This document shows positions 55,509-63,923 of a DNA stretch of 64,000 nucleotides, piece after piece (the first letter of the stretch is position 1; each line of letters starts with the position of its first letter). The position numbers were made by a program, and so were the translations under genes. The notes below the pieces were generated by a model, which was not told where the DNA came from, did no database searches, and saw only the letters and a list, made by a program, of their open reading frames with translations. The stretch comes from VFJL01 sp043721435 (GTDB lineage: Bacteria; Pseudomonadota; Gammaproteobacteria; Burkholderiales; Nitrosomonadaceae). The stretch covers positions 11,922-75,921 of the forward strand of contig JAYSQR010000021.1 of the NCBI GenBank assembly GCA_043721435.1. Reading direction: 5' to 3'.

Positions 55509-56750
55509 ATGGCACTGACTGAGTTAGCGGTTAAAAAGGCGAAGGCAACAGGCAAGCCGCAAAAGCTGGCAGACAGCGGCGGCATGTATCTGCTCATTCA
55601 ACCGAATGGCGCAAAGTATTGGCGCATGGATTACCGCCTTGCAGGAAAGCGTAAGACGTTGGCAATAGGTGTCTACCCAGACGTGAGCCTAGTCGAAGCG
55701 CGGGAGCGGCGCGAACAGGCGCGCAAGCTGCTGGCGAACGGCGGCGACCCCAGCGCAATCAAAAAGGCAGCAAAGCAGGCAAGCCAAAAATCATTGCAGG
55801 AAATATCCAACAGCTTCGCCATGCTTGCCGCTGAATACCACAAGGTTAAATCCCCGATGTGGACAGTGGGACACGCTAAACAGTGGCTGGGCAACTTGGA
55901 GAAATACGCATTGCCCGTCATAGGTAATCGCCCGATTGCAGAGATCGAACCTATGGAGCTGGTGGGCATCATGCGGACGGTGGAGACGAACGGCACATTC
56001 GAGACGCGGGATCGCCTGCTGCAATCCATCGGCGCGGTGTTCAAGTACGCAATTGCAACAGGCCGGGCGAAATATAATCCGGCAGAAATCCGCATGGCAC
56101 TGGCAGACCGCCCGAAGGTGGAACACTTCCCCTGCATAACCACAGCGGAAGCCCCTGCATTCCTGCGCGCAATAACGGCCTATCAGAACATGGGTAAGGT
56201 TTCGCCGATTGCCATAGCCGCATTGCGCCTGCTGATGCTGACCGCTACCCGCACCAGTGAGGTGCGCTTTTCCAAATGGGCAGACTTCGACCTAGACGCG
56301 GGATGCTGGGTTATTCCCGAAGAGCAAACCGGGCGCAAGGGTAAGATCGGCAAGCGCAAGCCTCATGCCGTGCCCTTATCAGATCAAGCCGTGAAGATAC
56401 TGCGCGACCTGTATCCAGTCACGGGGCTGGGCGAATATGTATTTCCAAACCGCAATAGCGCAGGACGAGTAATCAGTGAAAATACCGTATTGAAGATCAT
56501 CGAAACCATCGGCTACAAAGGCAAGATGACCGGACACGGGTTCAGGAGCTTGGCGCGCACCGTGCTGGGCGATATGGGGCACAGGTGGGAAGTATTGGAA
56601 GCGATGCTATCCCATGCGCTGGTGAACCAGACGGCGGCGGCTTATGTGCGGACTTCATACTTTGAAGAGCGGCGCGGCATCATGCAACAGTGGGCGGACT
56701 ATCTCGCCAAGGTGGAAGCGGGCGCTGAAGTGATACCATTACGTGCATAA
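55509..56750 (+). CDS. P4-type tyrosine integrase (DUF4102 N-terminus)
   Basis: The 413-residue protein begins MALTELAVKKAKATGK, the DUF4102 arm-binding domain of P4-like integrases (1-90), followed by a core-binding domain (about 105-200) and the catalytic domain. Key residues: Arg in TRTSEVR, HGFRS (HxxR), LSH, and Tyr in AAAYVRTSYFEERR. It should insert and excise the island at the adjacent tRNA-Ser. The frame extends to 55437, but that part lies in the repeats; ATG 55509 is chosen for the family-like start. Confidence 0.93.
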   Translation: MALTELAVKKAKATGKPQKLADSGGMYLLIQPNGAKYWRMDYRLAGKRKTLAIGVYPDVSLVEARERREQARKLLANGGDPSAIKKAAKQASQKSLQEISNSFAMLAAEYHKVKSPMWTVGHAKQWLGNLEKYALPVIGNRPIAEIEPMELVGIMRTVETNGTFETRDRLLQSIGAVFKYAIATGRAKYNPAEIRMALADRPKVEHFPCITTAEAPAFLRAITAYQNMGKVSPIAIAALRLLMLTATRTSEVRFSKWADFDLDAGCWVIPEEQTGRKGKIGKRKPHAVPLSDQAVKILRDLYPVTGLGEYVFPNRNSAGRVISENTVLKIIETIGYKGKMTGHGFRSLARTVLGDMGHRWEVLEAMLSHALVNQTAAAYVRTSYFEERRGIMQQWADYLAKVEAGAEVIPLRA

Positions 56751-56836
56751 TTCAGTTTAGCCCGACGGGGCGAACGCATGGAAACCCTTGCCATGCTGGT
56801 GTGGCATCTATATTCAAGGGCGCTATAGGGGCGGTG

Positions 56837-57406
56837 ATGACAAAAACTCAGTTAGAGACTGCATACGATGAAGAAATAATTTCGTACATGCCGGGAGTGG
56901 ATATGGATGCCTGTATTGAAGACTTGGTATCTGATCTTGGGGAAGAGGTATTTTTACTTGAAAAAAAAGACTTAATTAGGCTCCTTGCAAAGGTCGAACT
57001 AATATTTCATTTCAGGCAGGACGAGCAATCAAATTACGCATTTGAAAAATATCGGGCGATTGAATGCTTGTTATCAGGAAAAGAGCGGCTAATCCACCAT
57101 TTCAGCGAAAGCACAAAAGCTGAAGTGAGCGAACTCATCGAGGATATTAAAAATATTGTGGAAGCAAAAGGAAAGACGCGGCAATCTACGTTGGGCAAAA
57201 ATGGTGCAATTAAAAAACATGCGTCTATGAAAGAATTAAGAGGGTATGCGATTGAACTATACAAAGCAGACAAATGGCCTTCAGCTAATCAAGCAGCGCA
57301 TATGCTTAAAGATAAAGTAATTGTACACGGTAAAACAATCGGAGCTTACCTTTCGCCAGCAAATGCACAACGCACAATAGCGGAGTGGATTAGAAAATCT
57401 GCATAG
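56837..57406 (+). CDS. hypothetical island protein, AT-rich
   Basis: The 189-residue protein is not recognised. It is acidic in the first half (DEEIISYMPGVDMDACIEDLVSDLG..., avoiding known motifs) and basic in the second, where a helix-rich region (SMKELRGYAIELYKADKWPSA) may bind DNA or protein. The gene is about 40% GC, well below its neighbours, which marks a different origin. The GTG at 56801 would add 12 residues. It lies between the integrase and the alpA-like gene, a slot that often holds cargo such as defence or regulatory genes; no function is assigned. Confidence 0.72.
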   Translation: MTKTQLETAYDEEIISYMPGVDMDACIEDLVSDLGEEVFLLEKKDLIRLLAKVELIFHFRQDEQSNYAFEKYRAIECLLSGKERLIHHFSESTKAEVSELIEDIKNIVEAKGKTRQSTLGKNGAIKKHASMKELRGYAIELYKADKWPSANQAAHMLKDKVIVHGKTIGAYLSPANAQRTIAEWIRKSA

Positions 57407-57525
57407 CCGCCAGACCGACACGTTAAGCCGCCACACTACCACGGTTAACCGCTTGATGGCATAGATAAAATTATCCGCAACACCCATGATGCACCCTGTT
57501 TCATTCATAACCAAAGGGGCACAAC

Positions 57526-57729
57526 ATGGCACAAACCGCACACCAACTAACAGACTATCTGTTACGCCGGAAAGAGGTTGAACGCATCGCCGGTATCAGC
57601 CGCGCATCCATTTATCGTTTAATCAAAGCTGGCAAGTTTCCTGCACCAGTCGCACTGGGTACGGGATCAGTACGCTGGAAACAATCGGACATCATCGCAT
57701 GGCAATCAAGCCTTACCAAAACAGCGTAA
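57526..57729 (+). CDS. AlpA-family transcriptional regulator
   Basis: The 67-residue protein is an excisionase/AlpA-type winged helix: YLLRRKEVERIAGISRASIYRLIKAGKFPAPVALG..SVRWKQSDIIAW. In P4-like elements AlpA regulates the integrase and helps excision. AAAGGGG precedes the ATG. It starts the operon that continues with the primase-like gene 9 bases on. Confidence 0.93.
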   Translation: MAQTAHQLTDYLLRRKEVERIAGISRASIYRLIKAGKFPAPVALGTGSVRWKQSDIIAWQSSLTKTA

Positions 57730-57738
57730 GGGGCGACC

Positions 57739-58716
57739 ATGCAGACCACAAAAGACTTGGGGGCCGTTACCGTCACGCAACACACCCCCACAAACCATGG
57801 TGCAAATTATACCAGTATCGAAACCATTGAACTGGCTTTGAGCTTCATTCCAGCCGATGACCGCGACACATGGATCAAGTGTGGCATGGCAATCAAGGTG
57901 GAACTGGGCGATGCAGGTTTCGACGCATGGGATCGGTGGAGCGCGACTGCTGACAGCTATCGGGCGCGAGACGCGGCGGCATCGTGGCGATCATTCAAGG
58001 CATCCGGCGGCGTGGGCATCGGCACGCTGTTTCATACCGCCAAGCAATACGCCTATCAGTGCGACAGTAACTACAAGCCGACACCGCCGACAGCGGAAGA
58101 GATAGCCCAACGGGAAGCCAAGCGCAAAGCTGAAGCTGACTTGCTGGCATCACGGCGTGAGGCGGCATCGGTCAAAGCGGCGTCCATTTGGAATGCACCA
58201 GCAAGCGCACTGGAAGCAACGCAACCGGCTATCGCTGACCACGGCTATCTGAAGCACAAACGCATTCAACCGCATGGCGCGAAGATTTGTCACGGTAGCC
58301 TGAGCATCGGCGGCATGGCTTGCAATAACGCGCTGATGATACCGATGAAGCTAAACGGCAAAATCACAAGCCTGCAATTCATAAACCGCGAGGGTGAAAA
58401 ACGCTTTTTGCCTGATGGTGAAAAAGGCTATTACTTGATCGGCAAGATTGCACCTGATGCACCCGCCTGCATCGCCGAAGGTTTTGCCACTGGCGCGAGT
58501 ATTCACGAAGCCACCGGCCATACTGTTGTGGTTGCCTTTGACGCTGGCAACCTTCGCAAGACGGCGGAATTATTACGGGCGAAATATCCTGACGTGGTGA
58601 TCGTGGTGTGTGCTGATGATGACGAAGCAGGAAGGCGCGGCGCAACCGAAGCAGCGCAAGCTGTTGGCGGCTTTGTTGCCATGCCGGAATTCAGCGAAGG
58701 GGCAAGCCATGAATAA
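57739..58716 (+). CDS. PriCT-2 and TOPRIM domain primase-like protein
   Basis: The 325-residue protein has a PriCT-2-like region (about 25-95; ALSFIPADDRDTWIKCGMAIK) and a C-terminal TOPRIM-like domain (about 230-320; IAEGFATGASIHEATGHTVVVAFDAGN and VVCADDDEAGRRG). Such proteins prime or start replication of phage satellites and plasmids. Its end overlaps the start of the DUF3987 gene by eight bases, so the two proteins are made together. Confidence 0.87.
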   Translation: MQTTKDLGAVTVTQHTPTNHGANYTSIETIELALSFIPADDRDTWIKCGMAIKVELGDAGFDAWDRWSATADSYRARDAAASWRSFKASGGVGIGTLFHTAKQYAYQCDSNYKPTPPTAEEIAQREAKRKAEADLLASRREAASVKAASIWNAPASALEATQPAIADHGYLKHKRIQPHGAKICHGSLSIGGMACNNALMIPMKLNGKITSLQFINREGEKRFLPDGEKGYYLIGKIAPDAPACIAEGFATGASIHEATGHTVVVAFDAGNLRKTAELLRAKYPDVVIVVCADDDEAGRRGATEAAQAVGGFVAMPEFSEGASHE

Positions 58717-60337
58717 GCTAACCGACTTCAACGATATGGCAAAACTATCCGGCTTGGAAGCTGTGAAACTGGCGATTGATGCGGCAAAGCCGGTAGCGCA
58801 AAAAACCGACCCCGCAGGATTCGATTCCAGCCCTGCGGATAACAGAGGCAATACCAGTGCTCCAGCATGGCCTATGCCGCAGCCGTTGACGGCAAAGATC
58901 GGGGCAGAACCTTATCCCGTTGACGCATTGCCGGACACAATTCTGGCGGCAGTGGAAGAGGTGGGCGGTTTCGTCAAAGCACCCGTGCCATTGGTCGCAT
59001 CGTCTGCAATCGCGGCCTTGTCGCTGGCGATACAAGCTCACTACGATGTAGAGCGTGCAAGCAAGCTGCATTCACCCGTGAGCACCTTCACACTGGTTAT
59101 TACTGAAAGCGGCGAGCGTAAATCTACATGCGATGGATTTTTCACGAAGGCGATTCGAGACTATGAATCGGCGCAAGTTGAAGCGGCTAAGCCTGTCGTG
59201 AAGGACTACAACGCGGCAATCGAATCATGGGAAGCAAAGCGCAGCGGGATCAAGGACAAAATCCGGCAACTCGCAAAAGAGAAGAAACCGACAGCCGAAT
59301 TAGAGGCGGACTTGCGCGACCTTGGGCATAACAAGCCCGAGCCGCCACGGATAACGCGCCTGATATATGGGGATGTAACACCCGAAGAGTTGGCCTTTAA
59401 GCTGGCTATGGCTTGGCCTTCTGGTGGCGTGGTATCTGCTGAGGCCGGGGTCGTGTTTGGATCGCACGGCATGGGGAGTGATTCCGTAACGCGCAATCTT
59501 GCCAGGCTTAACGTGCTGTGGGACGGGGGAGAGTTGCCGATAGATCGTCGCACGACTGAATCATTCACTGTGCGCGGCGCACGGCTAACAATGGGGTTGC
59601 AGGTGCAAAGTGCGACATTGCTGAACTTCTTTGAAAAATCTGGCGCACTTGCGCGCGGCACGGGTTTCCTTGCTCGTTTCCTTATCGCGTGGCCCGAATC
59701 AACACAAGGTTATCGACCCTTCACCGAAGCACCCGAACATTGGCCTAACCTTGCCGCATTCAATCGGCGCATCACTGCGATATTGAATCTGCCTGTGCCG
59801 ATTAACGACGATGGTGCGCTGTTCCCGCAAATGTTGATGCTGACACCCGAAGCTAAAACGGAATGGATCAAATACCACGATGCAATCGAAGGCGAGCTTG
59901 CCAGTGGTGGCGAATTGTTTGACGTGCGCGACGTGGCAAGTAAATCCGCCGATAACGCGGCCAGATTAGCAGCACTGTTTCATGTATTCGAGGGCGGGCT
60001 AGGCGCAATCAGTGCGGACGCATTCAAGCGGGCAAGCCGGATTGCAGCATGGCACTTGAATGAATCGCGGCGATTCTTTGGTGAGCTTGCCCTGCCCGCT
60101 GAAATGGCGGACGCGGCACGTCTGGATAGATGGTTAATCGAGCATTGCAAGCGTGAGCATACTCACTACATCGCAAGGCGATATGCACAACGTCATGGAA
60201 CTATCAGGGATGGTGCGCGGCTTGATGCTGCTATCAGCGAGCTTGTATCACTGGATCGCATCCAACTACGCAAGGACGGAAAGCAATCGTCTATCTGGGT
60301 GAATCCTGCACTACTGGCCGACGAGGCGACACCATGA
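58709..60337 (+). CDS. DUF3987 (YfjI-like) protein
   Basis: The 542-residue protein shows the DUF3987 signature in the first half (VPLVASSAIAALSLAIQAHYDVER, then ITESGERKST as a P-loop-like stretch) and a coiled region at about 150-215. The family is found next to primase-like genes in islands and is presumed to act as a helicase or replication protein. The ATG at 58709 overlaps the previous gene; its stop overlaps the next start (ATGA). Confidence 0.85.
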   Translation: MNKLTDFNDMAKLSGLEAVKLAIDAAKPVAQKTDPAGFDSSPADNRGNTSAPAWPMPQPLTAKIGAEPYPVDALPDTILAAVEEVGGFVKAPVPLVASSAIAALSLAIQAHYDVERASKLHSPVSTFTLVITESGERKSTCDGFFTKAIRDYESAQVEAAKPVVKDYNAAIESWEAKRSGIKDKIRQLAKEKKPTAELEADLRDLGHNKPEPPRITRLIYGDVTPEELAFKLAMAWPSGGVVSAEAGVVFGSHGMGSDSVTRNLARLNVLWDGGELPIDRRTTESFTVRGARLTMGLQVQSATLLNFFEKSGALARGTGFLARFLIAWPESTQGYRPFTEAPEHWPNLAAFNRRITAILNLPVPINDDGALFPQMLMLTPEAKTEWIKYHDAIEGELASGGELFDVRDVASKSADNAARLAALFHVFEGGLGAISADAFKRASRIAAWHLNESRRFFGELALPAEMADAARLDRWLIEHCKREHTHYIARRYAQRHGTIRDGARLDAAISELVSLDRIQLRKDGKQSSIWVNPALLADEATP

Positions 60338-60708
60338 AACTATCAGAGCTTATCCGCAAAAATGACAATGCGACTGTGACAGTTGCGACACATGCGACAG
60401 TTACCCCTATTCACACCCCAAGTGTCGCAACTGTCACAAGTGTCAACGTCGCAACAGAAACAGACGGCAAACCGATAACGTTACTCGACAAGCAGCGGGA
60501 AGCACGGCGGCAAAAAGTCATAGCCATGCTGAATGCTTCACCCGGTTTGCAACGGGCAGTCTATACCGACACCGGCAGCGATCCGCACAACGTTATTCTG
60601 ACTATCGCGATCCGTGGCGTGGCAACGTGTGAGATGCTGATAGACAAAACGAAGTACGACGCTTGGAAATTATTGGAACTGGTAGACAGCGCTGGCGTAC
60701 TACATTGA
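60334..60708 (+). CDS. hypothetical island protein with Ala-Thr-Val repeats
   Basis: The 124-residue protein starts MKLSELIRKNDNATVTVATH; the first 40 residues are rich in A, T and V because the DNA holds repeats of GCGACAGTT-type units. The C-terminal half (about 50-124; DKQREARRQKVIAMLNASPGLQRAVYTD) looks like a small folded domain. Its start overlaps the DUF3987 stop. Function unknown. Confidence 0.7.
   Translation: MKLSELIRKNDNATVTVATHATVTPIHTPSVATVTSVNVATETDGKPITLLDKQREARRQKVIAMLNASPGLQRAVYTDTGSDPHNVILTIAIRGVATCEMLIDKTKYDAWKLLELVDSAGVLH
60375..60438. repeat. 17-bp perfect inverted repeat
   Basis: TGTGACAGTTGCGACAC (60375-60391) and its reverse complement (60422-60438) are separated by 30 bases. 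The unit GCGACAGT also occurs in the loop. In RNA it would be a very stable hairpin; in single-stranded DNA it could be a replication start site. It lies 40 bases into the gene above. Confidence 0.8.
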
Positions 60709-61075
60709 CGAAGTACGCAGTGATGACTCAACACCCGGCGATAATCGATCCTGGACGATCCTGGTGCTACGTGGAGGCCAACGGGCAAAGGTGGCAGGGC
60801 ACGTCTATTCCCTGGCGCCGTCATGGAACATAGACCGCAACGAACCCATGGGCAGATTAAATTCCCTTCACAGGAATCAGCATGGAAACCCTATAGGGAA
60901 TTAAGAGCGCTTGCCGTGGCGTGAGCCTGATTGCGCTTTTTGGTTCATAGTTTTCGCCCTGATTGCGAACACTGAAAACCAATAGCGGTACGGGTTAGAG
61001 CTTCATTGGGAACATCATTACGCAACAACAAGTGCACACTAGGCAGGGAAACGAACTATTTTCAAAGGAATCATC
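60709..61075. other. intergenic within the island
   Basis: About 367 bases. A 36-codon ORF (60723-60833) without ribosome site and a weak hairpin (AGCGC at 60906, GCGCT at 60933, then T) are all that was found. The last 40 bases hold the ribosome site of the next small gene. Confidence 0.45.
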
Positions 61076-61333
61076 ATGGCACGACACTGGACATCCGAAC
61101 AGAAAGCCAAACAATCAGCATTAATTCATTCATGGCAACCGTGGACACAATCCACGGGAGCGAAAACAGCCCAAGGCAAGGCGATATGTTCGCAAAATGT
61201 TAATGTCGGGAAGAGGAACAAGCAGAAGGCACTTGAGCAAGCCATGATGGAGCTTGATGCGGCACTGGCCAAGGTTGCCGCACTTACTGACAAGCGCACG
61301 ATAAATCATTGCCGCATTAGGCAAATTGCGTAA
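61076..61333 (+). CDS. small conserved hypothetical island protein
   Basis: The 85-residue protein has HWTSEQKAKQSALIHSWQPW and STGAKTAQGKA, a pattern (W-x-P-W followed by S-T-G-x-K-T-x-x-G-K) I recall from small proteins of phage-like islands. Function unknown. AAAGGAATC precedes the ATG. Confidence 0.65.
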   Translation: MARHWTSEQKAKQSALIHSWQPWTQSTGAKTAQGKAICSQNVNVGKRNKQKALEQAMMELDAALAKVAALTDKRTINHCRIRQIA

Positions 61334-61356
61334 AAAAGAAAAGCAAGCCTTCCACC

Positions 61357-61623
61357 GTGGAAGCACTAACCCAGAAACCCGCTCCGGTGGCTGATGTAGC
61401 TTTTTCAAATTTACCAGAAATATCTAAACTAATCCCGGGATTACTTAAGGTGGCAACGTTGCCAGCGCCTGCCACAACTACTACTGGTAACAGGACAGCG
61501 ATGCGTAAGGCTGTCTTTCGCGCCCAGTACGCGCACGCGCGCGAGACGGATACCCTACCAGCATGGACAACTATTCGCACTTTGCTCCATTGGTGTTGCG
61601 CTTTAACACTACTAGAAAGCTGA
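61357..61623 (+). CDS. possible small hypothetical protein
   Basis: A GTG-started frame of 88 codons after the previous gene. No family, no clear ribosome site, and low-complexity stretches (PAPATTTTGNRT) in the middle. It may be non-coding. Confidence 0.22.
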   Translation: MEALTQKPAPVADVAFSNLPEISKLIPGLLKVATLPAPATTTTGNRTAMRKAVFRAQYAHARETDTLPAWTTIRTLLHWCCALTLLES

Positions 61624-62007
61624 CGCTCAGAAACGCACATAACAAAGCAAATACCCCGTAGTTTCCTCGTTAACCTGCAAGGCGCATGACCGCGCGGTCA
61701 ACGGAAGGCAAGGTAAGATCGGTGCGTAATGGATACAATAGCGGGCAACGTGGAAGGGTGTCTAGTATGAAAGGGAGTTTGAGCGGTCATACTGGCGTAT
61801 TCCTGGTTCGGATTGCTGCATACCGAGATCAGCAGGATGGATTAAAAAGCATCCAAGCCGAGATTGTTTGACGGTATATTTGGCGGTATATTCTGAAACA
61901 AATAAATATGAATCATGCAACGGCGCGGCTTGCAAGAAACTTTTCGACTGACACCGCTCCAAGTACCTGAACCTAGCGTTCAGCTCAAAAAAATACCGAA
62001 CGCGCTC
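61624..62007. other. right end of the island and gap before zapE
   Basis: About 384 bases between the last island ORF and the zapE stop. It contains the TTTGACGGTATA-type tandem repeat (61867-61890). No complete gene; no copy of the tRNA-Ser 3' end was found here. Confidence 0.5.
61867..61890 (+). repeat. 12-bp tandem repeat near the right end of the island
   Basis: TTTGACGGTATA is followed at once by TTTGGCGGTATA (11 of 12 bases the same). The first copy matches the repeat in front of the integrase (TTTGACGGTATC at 55445) in 11 of 12 bases, so it is probably the matching integrase-binding arm at the other end. Confidence 0.75.
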
Positions 62008-63156
62008 TTACAGCGTCACATTTTCAGAATAATGCGGCAATTGCAGATAACGCTGGGTCTGCATCTCGGACAGTCGGCTGGTTGTGCGGGAAAATTCGCC
62101 GAACGACACACCCTCGGCATAGATCTCATCCGGTGTGGCCGCCGCTGAAGCTACCAGTCTGACATTATTGTCGTAAAGCACATCGATCAACCAGGTGAAG
62201 CGCCGCGCCGCGTCGGCATGCTCTGCGCTCATGCGCGGGATATGCGACAAAAACACCGTGGGGAATCGGTGGGCGATCTCCAGATAATCTTCCTGCGCGT
62301 GCGCACCGCCGCACAACTCCCTGAACTCGAACCACACCACGTTGTGCGCGATCCTTTTCACCGGGATCAGACGGCCACGTACTTCGACATGCTGTTCATC
62401 GCGCCGCGTCCCGGTGGATATCCGTTCAAACCACTCGTCCAGGCACGTCTCGTTCGCGGCCTCGCCATCAGCATCGTCAGCCACCAGAAACAGCGGCTCA
62501 CGAGTCGCCGTCCGCAGGCGGTAATCATTGCCGCTATCCATGTGCAGTACCTTCAGTTCGCGCTTGAGCAGTTCGATGACCGGCAAGAAGTTCTGTCGCT
62601 GCAAGCCGTTTGGATACAAACCATCGGGTGGATAGTTGGAGGTGGTGATCAGCACCACGCCACGCTCGAACAGCGCCTCTACCAGCCGCCGCAGTATCAT
62701 CGCATCGGCGATGTCATCGACGTGGAACTCGTCCAGACACAGCAAACGGGTGGATAGTGCGATCCTGCCGGACAGGGCGATCAGCGGATCATTTTCCCCG
62801 GCCAGCAGCTTCATCCCGTGATGAACCTCGGCCATAAAATTGTGGAAGTGGATGCGGCGTTTGCGGCGATACGGCAGGCAGGCGTAAAACGCATCCATCA
62901 GAAAAGTCTTGCCGCGTCCAACCCCACCCCATAAATACAGACCCTTGGGCACCTCCGGGCTGAGCAGGCTGTGGCCCAGAAAACGATTGCGCCTGGATTT
63001 GAACTCGACCAACTGATGCCACAACACATCCAGTTCATCGATCGCAGCAGCCTGCGCGGCATCATGCACGAAGCCCGGCAATGCGCGGATGCCTTGGTAC
63101 CAGGCCTTGGGGCTCATGCTGCCGTCAGGGGGTGTGGGAAGGGTGGGTTGAGACAT
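62008..63156 (-). CDS. zapE: cell division protein ZapE (AFG1-like ATPase)
   Basis: ZapE is an ATPase that acts on the Z-ring under low oxygen or heat. The 382-residue protein has Walker A WGGVGRGKT (about residues 76-84), LLCLDEFHVDD as Walker B, TSNYPPDGLY and the C-terminal RFTWLIDVLYD. It is a core gene and marks the return to the chromosome backbone after the island. Confidence 0.94.
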   Translation of the reverse strand: MSQPTLPTPPDGSMSPKAWYQGIRALPGFVHDAAQAAAIDELDVLWHQLVEFKSRRNRFLGHSLLSPEVPKGLYLWGGVGRGKTFLMDAFYACLPYRRKRRIHFHNFMAEVHHGMKLLAGENDPLIALSGRIALSTRLLCLDEFHVDDIADAMILRRLVEALFERGVVLITTSNYPPDGLYPNGLQRQNFLPVIELLKRELKVLHMDSGNDYRLRTATREPLFLVADDADGEAANETCLDEWFERISTGTRRDEQHVEVRGRLIPVKRIAHNVVWFEFRELCGGAHAQEDYLEIAHRFPTVFLSHIPRMSAEHADAARRFTWLIDVLYDNNVRLVASAAATPDEIYAEGVSFGEFSRTTSRLSEMQTQRYLQLPHYSENVTL

Positions 63157-63680
63157 AGATTATTCCGGCTGATTTGCAGTGCAATTCCCGTGAATGACCT
63201 TCACGCTAATGCCGCAATTATGCCGCGTTTCCAGACAAATCACCCGGCTGGAAATGAGGTGGGGCAAACCACCCGCGCTAGGGTACTTTCTTACCGCATC
63301 ACACTGGAACTGTTGATTCAGGATGAAGAGATCATCCCGCTGAATATGGGCGACCATGATGTGGCGTACTGATAATCGTTTTCCGGCTGTCGGTTTGCGA
63401 CTATCACCATAGGCAGAAACGTGCCAAGATCAGTCATTCGATCAGGCACCAGTCCCCGTGAAGTCGCCATCCGGAAAAAGGCGGTAATTTTGTAGGTGCT
63501 ATGATTTTGACGAGTTCAACCATGTGGGCACAGATGCCCGCCCTGCTAGGCTGACCCCCATCAATTATTGCTACCTCCCCGTCGGGGAAGAAACCGAAAG
63601 AGTTCTCGACGCTAAGGGTGATGGGTTTTGGATTCTAGCTTAGATACAAAAAATTTCGCAACCGTTGGCTGGGATGTCAT
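63157..63680. other. mostly empty region upstream of zapE
   Basis: About 524 bases. A GTG-started frame at 63190-63372 (60 codons, ending ITLELLIQDEEIIPLNMGDHDVAY) reads like the end of a protein but was not recognised; it may be a remnant. A short hairpin (CCCC GTC GGGG, 63577-63587) has no T tract. The zapE promoter should lie in the first part on the minus strand. Confidence 0.4.
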
Positions 63681-63923
63681 ATGAATCTAAAAGTATGGGA
63701 AGAAGAAACCTTTGAGCTTCTGTTAAATAACGGGATGTTTCAGATAACCGATTGCGGGCCGTTGTGTTCGCCTATAAATAGCTTTGAGATCAAGCGTGAC
63801 GACAAACAGAGGTTGCTCTTAACCACGCGCTCTGACAAAAACTCCCAGAAGGACTCGCGCAAGTTTCCTGATCTGACGGCGGGAACAGTATGCTCAATCA
63901 CTGCTAGTATAACAACCCATTAA
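63681..63923 (+). CDS. hypothetical protein, possibly truncated
   Basis: An 80-residue ORF starting MNLKVWEEETFELLLNNGMFQ. The beginning looks protein-like, but no family was recognised and the end (SITASITTH) seems arbitrary, so it may be the front part of a broken longer gene. Confidence 0.4.
   Translation: MNLKVWEEETFELLLNNGMFQITDCGPLCSPINSFEIKRDDKQRLLLTTRSDKNSQKDSRKFPDLTAGTVCSITASITTH

Larger units (their letters stand above)
55333..61890. mobile_element. P4/satellite-like integrated island at tRNA-Ser
   Basis: It begins at the 3' end of tRNA-Ser with a P4-type integrase (55509) and includes an AlpA-type regulator, a PriCT-2/TOPRIM primase-like protein, a DUF3987 protein and small hypotheticals, all on the plus strand. 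No capsid, tail, terminase, relaxase or transfer gene was seen. The right end is set near 61890 because of the TTTGACGGTATA-type repeat and because the core gene zapE starts soon after; a second copy of the tRNA 3' end (attR) was not found, so this border is approximate. Confidence 0.72.

Noticed and set aside
60723..60833. 36-codon ORF in the island
   Set aside because: No ribosome site, no resemblance to known proteins; too short to support.
61624..62007. attR copy of the tRNA-Ser 3' end
   Set aside because: Looked for GTTCGAATC and CGCTTCCGCCA-type matches before zapE; none seen, so no attachment site is called.
63190..63372. 60-codon GTG-started frame upstream of zapE
   Set aside because: The end looks protein-like but there is no ribosome site or recognised family; mentioned only in the gap note.
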